Assembly: GCA_934434905.1 (NCBI GenBank)
Contig: CAKSAI010000067.1
Location: 1-12,040 of the forward strand
Direction of reading: 5' to 3'
Length of the DNA stretch: 12,040 nucleotides
DNA from: an uncultured Lachnospiraceae bacterium
GTDB lineage: Bacteria; Bacillota; Clostridia; Lachnospirales; Lachnospiraceae
Positions within the stretch are counted from its first letter, which is position 1, and every line of letters begins with the position of its first letter. Of the stretch, positions 6,096 through 12,040 are shown one piece after another. Made by a program: the position numbers and the translations under genes. A model generated the notes under the pieces. That model saw nothing but the letters and a program-made list of their open reading frames with translations. It ran no database searches and had not been told where the DNA came from.

Positions 6096-6140
6096 TTCCT
6101 GAACCGTTGGCACCTGTCTCCGGATTTTGATAAGTGAGGC

Positions 6141-6180
6141 TATTTAAGATTTTTGCGGTAAACCGTAAAAATCTTAAATA
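6141..6180. repeat. 40-bp palindrome 1, upstream of the ATPase promoter
   Basis: The arm TATTTAAGATTTTT (6141-6154) pairs with AAAAATCTTAAATA (6167-6180). The middle forms CGG-TAAA-CCG after one G/T position. It ends six bases before the -35 box at 6187. It is 36/40 identical to palindrome 2. It might also serve as the end of the upstream gene's transcript, but no U run follows. Confidence 0.85.
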
Positions 6181-6186
6181 CGGTAG

Positions 6187-6215
6187 TTGTAAACCGATTC
6201 CGGACGGGATATAAT
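6187..6215 (+). promoter_or_regulatory. Promoter of the AAA_14/DUF4143 ATPase gene
   Basis: TTGTAA (6187-6192) and a perfect TATAAT (6210-6215) are separated by 17 bases. The start is expected near 6222, inside the left arm of palindrome 2. The promoter therefore sits exactly between two matching palindromes, a layout suggesting autoregulation. Confidence 0.7.
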
Positions 6216-6217
6216 GC

Positions 6218-6257
6218 TATTGAAGATTTTTGCAGTAAACCGCAAAAATCTTCAATA
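6218..6257. repeat. 40-bp palindrome 2, over the start site and next to the ribosome site
   Basis: The arm TATTGAAGATTTTTGC (6218-6233) is the perfect complement of GCAAAAATCTTCAATA (6242-6257), with a short loop containing TAAA. The last base abuts the ribosome binding site AGGAGG (6257-6262). As DNA it could be an operator over +1; as RNA it would be a 5'-terminal hairpin. Confidence 0.85.
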
Positions 6258-6270
6258 GGAGGTGCTATAC

Positions 6271-7524
6271 ATGGAAATTAAAAGAAATCGTTATCTGAAT
6301 ACGCTCATCAACAAGAAGCATAACGGTCTTATAAAAGTCATAACCGGTATGCGCAGGTGCGGCAAATCTTATCTTCTCTTTACGTTATTTAAAGAGCATC
6401 TGCTGTCAAATGGAATAGATGAAGATCACATCATTGAGATTGCTTTTGATGCTTTCGAAAACAAGAAATATCGCGATCCGGATGTGCTGTACCCCTATCT
6501 GAAAGAGCAGATTAAAGATGATGCTATGTATTATGTATTGCTTGATGAGGTACAGCTGCTGGGAGAGTTTGAATCTATTCTCAACAGCCTGATTCGTATG
6601 AAAAATGTGGACGTATATGTAACCGGAAGTAATGCTCGTTTTCTTTCAAAAGATGTCATTACTGAGTTTCGAGGCCGCGGCGATGAGGTGCATATGTATC
6701 CCTTAAGCTTTGCTGAATTCATGTCCGTCTATCCGGGTACAAAGCAGGACGGATGGAATGAGTATATGCTCTATGGCGGTATTCCACTGGTACTTGAGTT
6801 TACCACGCCGGATCAGAAAATTGCGTTTTTGAAATCTCTCTTTGAGGAAACCTATATTTCGGATATCGTTGGCAGGCATAATATTCGCAACAAAGCAGAA
6901 TTAGAAGAGCTTTTAAATATTCTGTCCTCTGCGATCGGTTCTCTGACTAATCCACAGAAACTTTCCGCGACATTTCAAACGGTTAAGAAAAAGAAAATCA
7001 GCAATTCCACGATCAAGCGGTACATTGATTATCTTTGCGATTCCTTCCTGATTGACAGCGCAATTCGATATGATGTGAAGGGAAAGAAATACATTGATAC
7101 GCCGGTAAAGTATTATTTTACGGATATGGGACTTCGCAATGCCCGGTTGAATTTCCGTCAGATTGAAGAAACTCACAGCATGGAGAATATTATTTTTAAC
7201 GAGCTGAAAATGAGGGGCTTCAACGTGGATGTGGGTGTTATCATGCAGTATGAAACCAATGAGAAAGGCGCCAACATCCGCAAACAGCTGGAAATTGATT
7301 TTGTCTGCAACCAGGGTTCCAAGCGCTATTATATCCAGTCTGCTTATGCGATTCCCGATCAGGCCAAAATGGAGCAAGAACAGAGATCTTTGATGTTGAC
7401 GGGAGATTTCTTCAAGCGAATGATCATTACCAAAGATACACCTGCACCTTATTACAATGAGTCGGGTGTGTTGATCATGAGTGTCTACGACTTCCTGCTG
7501 GATGAGAACAGTCTGGATTTTTAA
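6271..7524 (+). CDS. AAA_14/DUF4143 family ATP-binding protein
   Basis: The ATG at 6271 has AGGAGG eight bases upstream, making a 417-residue protein. The AAA ATPase domain carries Walker A GMRRCGKS (26-33), Walker B YVLLDEVQ (88-95), a sensor-like VTGSNARFLS (117-126) and GRGDEVHMYPLSFAEF (135-150). The C-terminal DUF4143 part has ENIIFNELKMRGF (305-317), EIDFVC (341-346) and YYIQSAY (353-359). That order resembles a PD-(D/E)XK nuclease fold, but with Gln in place of the last acidic residue, so nuclease activity is doubtful. Lengths of 400-450 residues are normal for the family, and the gene looks intact. Members are common and often isolated in Bacillota and other anaerobes, and their cellular role is not established. 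The gene has its own promoter between two palindromes and is followed by a large hairpin, so it forms a one-gene unit. Confidence 0.85.
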   Translation: MEIKRNRYLNTLINKKHNGLIKVITGMRRCGKSYLLFTLFKEHLLSNGIDEDHIIEIAFDAFENKKYRDPDVLYPYLKEQIKDDAMYYVLLDEVQLLGEFESILNSLIRMKNVDVYVTGSNARFLSKDVITEFRGRGDEVHMYPLSFAEFMSVYPGTKQDGWNEYMLYGGIPLVLEFTTPDQKIAFLKSLFEETYISDIVGRHNIRNKAELEELLNILSSAIGSLTNPQKLSATFQTVKKKKISNSTIKRYIDYLCDSFLIDSAIRYDVKGKKYIDTPVKYYFTDMGLRNARLNFRQIEETHSMENIIFNELKMRGFNVDVGVIMQYETNEKGANIRKQLEIDFVCNQGSKRYYIQSAYAIPDQAKMEQEQRSLMLTGDFFKRMIITKDTPAPYYNESGVLIMSVYDFLLDENSLDF

Positions 7525-7563
7525 GAGAAATGGGCCGAACAACAATGTCTCTGTTCCCTATTA

Positions 7564-7642
7564 GGTGGCTCTTTAATGCCATGATTAACGCCATTTTTAC
7601 CGGTGGCGTTAATCATGGCGTTATTTGCATCAAAGAACCGCC
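7564..7642 (+). terminator. Large hairpin after the ATPase gene, probable terminator
   Basis: The perfect 16-bp arms GCCATGATTAACGCCA (7578-7593) and TGGCGTTAATCATGGC (7604-7619) extend outward to a 20-bp stem (7574-7623, one wobble). A flanking second layer has GGTGGCTCTTT (7564-7574) partly complementary to AAAGAACCGCC (7632-7642). It lies about 50 nt after the stop codon. The U run after the stem is poor (TTATTTGC), so termination is likely but not certain. A small REP- or MITE-like element is the alternative. Confidence 0.55.
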
Positions 7643-7681
7643 ATTCCGTTAAAAGGGGACCTCTTCTGCAAATTGCTGTTC

Positions 7682-7824
7682 AGTGAAACTTAGCGAAACT
7701 TAAATTCACTGTTTTTTCCTTTACAAAAAGCTCTGTAAAACCAATAATCCAACGTTTTTCAGTGCTTTTTTCGTTTAATTGTCCTCAGGCACCTATATAA
7801 GTGAAACTTAGCGAAACTTAAATT
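7682..7824. repeat. Two exact 25-bp direct repeats, each built of a tandem decamer
   Basis: Identical 25-bp sequences lie at 7682-7706 and 7800-7824, 118 bp apart. Each contains GTGAAACTTA followed by GCGAAACTTA and then AATT. The second copy runs into the stop codon of the truncated ATPase gene on the minus strand. The 93 bp between them is AT-rich with no gene; it holds a weak TTTACA/TGTAAA hairpin (7720-7739). Confidence 0.9.
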
Positions 7825-8566
7825 ATGCCCAATATGGAATATACTTTTTATATCTTGGAGCAGTATCCGGATTCATTACTTTAATATAGCCTCCGTCAAC
7901 AGCACTAGTAAGAAGTCGAGATGCTTTCGCTTTCTCTTTTTCTCCCAATCCAAATATTTTTCGAATATCTGAGTTAGAAATCCCCTCAAAATTGACATAT
8001 GCCAGACATGCCTGCATATAACAAGTTCTCATTCGATCTTCTTTCTTGGTTAATTCAAACGGTACTTTCGCAAACATTATTGCTTTTGTAAATTGATTGT
8101 TTTGATTTTCAATCCTCGGCGCAAGTAATTCATTTTTGCCGGTTGCTTCAACAATCTTATCATACCCACTGCCACGTTCCTCACAAATACCACATTTATG
8201 CATAAATCCAGCAATATTTTCATTTCTAGACACCGGCACCGAATCTACAATTCTATCAATTGCTACCAATGGTGCGCCAGCATTTGAAAACTCAATTCGA
8301 TTTTTAAACACTTCCACCATCGGATTTGTCCCTCTTTGCTGCAGATCCTGATGTATCATAGCATTTGCCAACAACTCACGGATAGCAATTTCCGGGAAAC
8401 TGACAACGGATTTCCTTGTTGCCTCTACAATAACCTCTTCCTGTGGAATAATCGTCATAATATACTGCACGATTTCTTCATGTGAGAATACATAACCTGC
8501 GCAGAATTCTTTTTCTCTGATAGCCTCCAACCGGGAGTTTTCCTTATACCAAATCACTCTGACATA
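7823..8566 (-). pseudogene. 5'-truncated ATP-binding protein of the AlbA_2/HATPase (RecG-like) family
   Basis: The frame matches only the C-terminal half of a large family that has an N-terminal AlbA_2 (Schlafen-type) DNA-binding domain, a HATPase_c_4 domain and a C-terminal winged helix. The homology starts at VRVIWYKENSRLEA. The ATP-binding boxes are seen as ELLANAMIHQDL, NRIEFSNAGAPLV and CEERGSGYD, followed by a winged-helix-like end finishing in DTAPRYKKYIPYWA. The whole N-terminal DNA-binding domain, the start and the promoter are missing. The open frame runs on to 8725, but its first 54 or so codons are antisense to an IS66 transposase tail and are not native. The 3' end is intact and overlaps a 25-bp repeat. 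This is a broken gene. Confidence 0.75.
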
Positions 8567-8691
8567 TGGACGATACGAATCTGGATTTTCTGGAAGACCT
8601 GCTTCCATGGTCGGAAAAGCTTCCGGAAGAATGCAAAAAGCGGATTGCCGAGATGAAATATCCTTGCCAGCAGCGATGCTGGCCTGATTGA
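8563..8691 (+). pseudogene. C-terminal tail of an IS66-family transposase
   Basis: The plus-strand frame ending in TGA at 8689 reads DDTNLDFLEDLLPWSEKLPEE and on to residue 42. A DLLPWS motif a few residues from the end, after an acidic stretch, is the hallmark of the IS66 transposase C-terminal domain. A stop codon (TGA, 8560-8562) lies just upstream in frame, and no other part of the transposase is present. The break coincides with the point where the truncated RecG-like gene begins on the other strand. Confidence 0.7.
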
Positions 8692-8707
8692 AATGCTGAA
8701 AACAAAG

Positions 8708-8744
8708 AACGAGGAATTCTCGCAAGAGGTTCCTCGTTTTCGTT
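8708..8744 (+). terminator. Intrinsic terminator behind the IS66 tail
   Basis: AACGAGGAA (8708-8716) pairs with TTCCTCGTT (8730-8738), with an inner CTC-GCAA-GAG, and is followed by TTTTCGTTT. On the minus strand the stem is followed by CTTTGTTTT, so it may work both ways. It lies 17 nt after the transposase stop. Confidence 0.7.
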
Positions 8745-8779
8745 TGCTTCTGTTTGTAAAGGCACGGGTGGTTTACCGG

Positions 8780-8947
8780 TTACGAAAATACCACAACGCC
8801 TAGGATTTCGAAATCATCATCGTTTGTAAAAACATAGGCGTTATGTTCACCGTTTAACGGTTGAAATACTGTTATATCGTCATGCTTAACCGGGCAGTTG
8901 AAATAAAGATTCTGCCCTTCCCCAAAATGAAAAAGCAAATCCAACAT
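8780..8947 (-). CDS. 55-residue orphan frame downstream of hsdR, possibly a gene remnant
   Basis: The frame starts at ATG 8947 and ends at TAA 8780; it stays open 12 codons further upstream, to a TAG. It is acidic, with LLFHFGEGQNLYFNCPVK and a C-terminal NDDDFEILGVVVFS. I do not recognise a family. There is no good ribosome site. The stop codon lies inside the presumed IS66 end, so the coding sequence may have been cut there and may once have been longer. It lies 36 bp after the end of hsdR on the same strand. It could also be a chance frame. Confidence 0.3.
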   Translation of the reverse strand: MLDLLFHFGEGQNLYFNCPVKHDDITVFQPLNGEHNAYVFTNDDDFEILGVVVFS

Positions 8948-8983
8948 TTCCTCATCCAGCGAAAATACCGGCGCATGTCTTTC

Positions 8984-11900
8984 CTACCTCAATTCATCAA
9001 ACATAATTTGTGCTAACGCATTCATAATAGAACGATATTTTCCGAGATCTTCAAACAATTTTGTGTAAGTTTCTGTACTTTCAATATAAGCTTCCTGCGC
9101 TGCATCATCAAATAGCGGAGGAAAGATATTCTTCTCAAAAATCTGACGACCATCTTTCTTCGCCGCATTCTGCAGCCTTTTATTGTTCTTCAGTTTTTGA
9201 TGCAATGCTGTAATTACAACTTTATCCGCTTCGGTGAAATTCCCTGCATATTCTTGATTAATTTTCTCAATGACCTGTTCCAACGGACTAAGTGTCTCAG
9301 ACATTTTCACCGGTTTTTTCAACTTAGCAGGTTCATAAGCACTAAGATTGTCTTCCGAAAGATTGATGGAACCTTCATAAGTTTTCTCAAGATTGTAGTA
9401 CTCAAGTTTCACTCTGTCGTCAAGGTTAAACGGCGTTGTTGGATCAGCTGGTATGACCTTTGCCAAATAAGAACAGAAGATATATTCATCATGCATCTGT
9501 TTATCGAACATTCGTGCAATCTGTGTAATGTATCCATACCATTTCACAAACGTTCTGCAGAGTTTACGGAACTGATATCTCTGCTCCTGATTCAATTCGT
9601 TGAATTTCTGTTGAATTGGTAGCAATGCATTTGTTATCGCTGCCTGAATCTTGTTTGCCTTACGCTTATCTTCATCGAAATAGATTTTATTTACTTTTTC
9701 AATGTCCATATCATCATAGATTTTAAAAGCTCGCAGCATCTTTTGCGTCTTGTAAATCAAATCTGTATTGATTTCCTGAGACAATGATGTTTCCTGATAG
9801 AATGGCTGGAATGCTTCCAAAATATCTTCTTTTGAATTCACAAAATCAATGATGAATGTATCCTGTTTATCCGGATGTGTACGGTTCAATCTGCTCAGAG
9901 TCTGAACTGCTTTCACGCCACGCAATTTTTTATCGACTATCATTGTATGAAGCAAGGGTTCGTCAAATCCAGTCTGGTATTTTTCAGCTACAATCAGAAT
10001 ATTTCCTTCATCATGGAATACCTGTTTTGTCTGAGATTCATTCACACCGTTCAGCTTGCTTTCTGTCCATTCAACATCCTTTGGGTCATCTGGGTCTTTG
10101 ATGGAACCAGAGAATGCCGCCAGAATTTCCACGTCGTGATAACCATTTGATTCCAAATAGCGCTTAATCTCATGATAGTAGCGAACCGCAGCAAGTCTCG
10201 ATGATGCTACAACCATCATCTTTCCTTTTTCTCTGATTTTTTGCTTCGTTACATTCCGGAATGTTTCAACAATAATCGCTGATTTCTGCTGGATATTATA
10301 CGGATGCAGCTCTTCATATCTCTTGATTGTCTTCAATGCCTTTGACTGCGGAACATCTGGATTATCCTTCGTGTTCTTTGCAATCTGGTAGCAGGTTTTG
10401 TATGTCGTATAGTTCTGAAGAACATCCAGAATAAACTCTTCTTCGATTGCCTGACGCATCGAATATACATGAAATGGATGATAAGAACCATCATTCCATT
10501 CTGTACCGAACATCTCCAATGTTGAACTTTTCGGTGTTGCAGTAAATGCAAAGAAGGAAAGATTCTTATGTTTGCCATGTGTAATCATTTCACGCACCAA
10601 GCGATCGTTGTCATCCAACAATTCTTCTTCGGCTTTTCCTTCCAATTCCGCATACTCTTTTAGTGCATCCGATACATCCGCAAGTGCCGCTTTTAATTTC
10701 ATCGCAGAAGATCCGGTCTGCGATGAATGTGCTTCATCCACAATAATTGCAAATCTCTTATCGGTTGTATCATCCACTTCTTCATAAATAACCGGAAATT
10801 TCTGCAGTGTTGTTACAATGATTCTCTTTCCAGCATTCAGAGCATCTTTTAAATCCCTAGAAGATTTCTTCTCATCAATCGCACATACGCTACCCAGTGT
10901 ATGGTCAAAGCCTGTAATTGTCTCCTGTAACTGTGCATCCAGATTACGTCTGTCTGTTACTATAACAACCGATGTAAATACCGGTTCATTATCATCATTA
11001 TGCAAGGATGCCAACCGATATGCGGTCCATGCAATAGAATTTGATTTTCCGGAACCTGCGGAGTGCTGAATCAGATAATTGTTTCCGGAACCATTTTCAC
11101 GTACATCCGCAATCAGTTTACGCACCACATCCAACTGATGGAATCGTGGAAAAATCAGACGTTTCTTTGTAACATTCTTTCCATCTTTCTTTTCGGTCTT
11201 CACCTCAAAGCTGATGAACTTCTGGATAATATCCAGCAAGCTATCTTTCTGTAATACACTTTCCCAGATATAGGATGTTACATAATTATCATCCTCTGCC
11301 TGTGGATTACCTGCACCACCATCATTTCCGGCACCGTTGGAACCCTGATTGAATGGCAGGAAATATGTATCTGCACCTTTCAGTTCCGTAGTCATCCATG
11401 CTTCGTAAAGGTCTACTGCAAAATACGCCAGAATACGATGATTCAACCAAAACGCAGGTTCCCTCTGGTCACGGTCATACTGCCACTGCAATCTTGCATT
11501 ATCCACGGTCTGACCGGTCAGCTGATTCTTTAATTCAATCGCAACCACTGGAATACCATTGATTGCAAGCATCATATCAACTGAATTGTTGTTCTGTTCT
11601 GAATAGTGCCACTGTCTGATACACTGACACACATTCTGCTTATATCTTTTTACAGCAACATCATTCAAAGTGGATTCCGGCTTGAAATAACAAACCTTAA
11701 AATCCATTCCACGATGTTTAAATCCGTGCCGCATAACAGACAGTAAGCCATCCATCTGCACGGCATCTTCAAAACATTTATAGAACTTCTTATAGGGGTC
11801 AGAATTACATTGCTTCTCAAAACGCTGCCACATAATCGGCTGGGTTGCCTTCACAAACCCAACCAATGTATGAATATCCAACGCCATACCCGAAGATGAG

Positions 11901-11995
11901 GTATATCCAGCATCTGTCGCCTTTTCATATCCACCAGCAGGTGAGATAAGAAAGGCTTCGATATTGGATTCAAACTGTTTTTCATTTTCAGCCAT
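8984..11995 (-). CDS. hsdR: Type I restriction enzyme R subunit
   Basis: This 1003-residue subunit cuts DNA after ATP-driven translocation, in complex with the methylase and specificity subunits. The N-terminal PD-(D/E)XK nuclease is seen as VDMMLAINGIPVVAIELKN (D140, E154, K156). The superfamily II motor carries Walker A HSAGSGKS (311-318), VDEAH (419-423), FAFTATPK (482-489), YQTGFDEP (673-680) and QTLSRLNR (698-705). A helical C-terminal domain follows. All key residues are present and the length fits EcoR124I-like subunits, so it should be active. A Gly/Asn-rich stretch (about 217-236) between nuclease and motor looks like a loop insertion. The start is three bases after the hsdS stop, with AAGGGTGG upstream, so the two are translated from one mRNA. 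hsdM is expected further upstream, outside the window. Confidence 0.95.
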   Translation of the reverse strand: MAENEKQFESNIEAFLISPAGGYEKATDAGYTSSSGMALDIHTLVGFVKATQPIMWQRFEKQCNSDPYKKFYKCFEDAVQMDGLLSVMRHGFKHRGMDFKVCYFKPESTLNDVAVKRYKQNVCQCIRQWHYSEQNNNSVDMMLAINGIPVVAIELKNQLTGQTVDNARLQWQYDRDQREPAFWLNHRILAYFAVDLYEAWMTTELKGADTYFLPFNQGSNGAGNDGGAGNPQAEDDNYVTSYIWESVLQKDSLLDIIQKFISFEVKTEKKDGKNVTKKRLIFPRFHQLDVVRKLIADVRENGSGNNYLIQHSAGSGKSNSIAWTAYRLASLHNDDNEPVFTSVVIVTDRRNLDAQLQETITGFDHTLGSVCAIDEKKSSRDLKDALNAGKRIIVTTLQKFPVIYEEVDDTTDKRFAIIVDEAHSSQTGSSAMKLKAALADVSDALKEYAELEGKAEEELLDDNDRLVREMITHGKHKNLSFFAFTATPKSSTLEMFGTEWNDGSYHPFHVYSMRQAIEEEFILDVLQNYTTYKTCYQIAKNTKDNPDVPQSKALKTIKRYEELHPYNIQQKSAIIVETFRNVTKQKIREKGKMMVVASSRLAAVRYYHEIKRYLESNGYHDVEILAAFSGSIKDPDDPKDVEWTESKLNGVNESQTKQVFHDEGNILIVAEKYQTGFDEPLLHTMIVDKKLRGVKAVQTLSRLNRTHPDKQDTFIIDFVNSKEDILEAFQPFYQETSLSQEINTDLIYKTQKMLRAFKIYDDMDIEKVNKIYFDEDKRKANKIQAAITNALLPIQQKFNELNQEQRYQFRKLCRTFVKWYGYITQIARMFDKQMHDEYIFCSYLAKVIPADPTTPFNLDDRVKLEYYNLEKTYEGSINLSEDNLSAYEPAKLKKPVKMSETLSPLEQVIEKINQEYAGNFTEADKVVITALHQKLKNNKRLQNAAKKDGRQIFEKNIFPPLFDDAAQEAYIESTETYTKLFEDLGKYRSIMNALAQIMFDELR

Positions 11996-11998
11996 AGG

Positions 11999-12040
11999 TT
12001 ATACCACCCTTCTTTTTCCTGTTACCACTTCATAAATCAG
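11999..12040 (-). CDS. hsdS: C-terminal end of type I restriction specificity subunit (partial)
   Basis: The last 13 codons read LIYEVVTGKRRVV and then TAA at 12001-11999. A final helix ending in L-x-E-x-(V/F)TGK is the usual C-terminus of HsdS, which binds the target sequence and holds the methylase subunits. Its place directly before hsdR fits a type I operon. The rest lies outside the window. Confidence 0.75.
   Translation of the reverse strand: MIYEVVTGKRRVV

Larger units (their letters stand above)
8563..8783. mobile_element. Remnant right end of an IS66 element
   Basis: The transposase tail, its terminator and a possible terminal repeat lie together. Read on the minus strand from 8783, the sequence starts GTAACCGGTAAACC; IS66 ends commonly start with GTAA. 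The left end, accessory genes and most of the transposase are gone. The right boundary is a guess from the GTAA start and from the abrupt end of the frame at 8780-8947. Confidence 0.4.

Noticed and set aside
6262..6270. GTG at 6262 as the start of the ATPase gene
   Set aside because: It overlaps the ribosome binding site AGGAGG; the ATG at 6271 is correctly spaced.
8567..8725. The first 53 or so codons of the 300-codon minus-strand frame as native N-terminus
   Set aside because: They are antisense to the IS66 transposase tail and show no similarity to the family. A frameshifted reading of this stretch as more ATPase sequence was tried and dropped for the same reason.
8692..8802. A plus-strand frame starting with ATG after the IS66 tail
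   Set aside because: It runs through the terminator hairpin and the presumed IS end, and has no ribosome site or recognisable motif.

Overview
The window looks like an accessory or defence island from a low- to mid-GC member of the Bacillota, most likely a gut-type Clostridia or Erysipelotrichia. Pointers are the strong AGGAGG-type ribosome binding sites, several near-consensus sigma-A promoters (TTGACA/TATAAT), and families common in that group (DUF4428, DUF3791/DUF3990, AAA_14/DUF4143, IS66). Base composition changes abruptly from gene to gene: positions 390-2960 are visibly GC-rich, while the hsdR gene and the 7500-8500 region are AT-rich. This suggests assembly from several sources. No tRNA, rRNA or CRISPR array was seen.

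Layout. (1) 1-320: a candidate type I toxin-antitoxin locus. It has a 32-residue hydrophobic peptide gene (99-197, +) with a structured leader, and a convergent antisense RNA (about 285 to 190, -) with a near-perfect promoter and an intrinsic terminator overlapping the peptide stop codon. (2) 390-2960 (-): an 856-residue protein with a zinc ribbon, two related beta domains, a transglutaminase-like domain and two C-terminal DUF3320-like modules. It resembles the outer arms of DUF4011/DUF3320 helicase-nuclease proteins with the helicase missing. Its promoter is preceded by six repeats spaced about 21 bp apart. (3) 3246-4188 (-): a three-gene operon joined by ATGA overlaps, with a DUF3990 ADP-ribosyltransferase-like protein between two small partners; a toxin-antitoxin-type module is likely. 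(4) 4359-6095 (+): an HsdM-like methyltransferase fused to one HsdS-like target recognition domain. Its catalytic NPPF motif is degenerate, and a pair of 22-bp operator-like repeats flanks its promoter. (5) 6271-7524 (+): an AAA_14/DUF4143 ATPase whose promoter lies between two near-identical 40-bp palindromes. (6) 7564-8783: debris, comprising a large hairpin, a 25-bp direct repeat, a 5'-truncated RecG-like/AlbA-type ATPase gene, and the C-terminal tail of an IS66 transposase with a terminator. (7) 8780-12040 (-): a 55-codon orphan frame, a complete type I restriction subunit hsdR, and the last 13 codons of hsdS, which show that the rest of a type I restriction-modification operon lies beyond the window.

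How it fits together. The intact type I restriction operon (hsdS-hsdR) is the only module of well-established function. The other modules have features of defence or addiction: a type I TA, an ART-based TA-like operon, a degenerate methyltransferase-TRD fusion, a DUF4143 ATPase, and the helicase-free DUF4011 relative. Each has its own promoter, and three promoters carry paired or arrayed repeat sites, so they are probably separately regulated cargo and not one operon. The most unusual items are the helicase-free DUF4011-like protein with its phased repeat array, the methyltransferase-TRD fusion with a lost catalytic motif, and the covarying palindrome pair.
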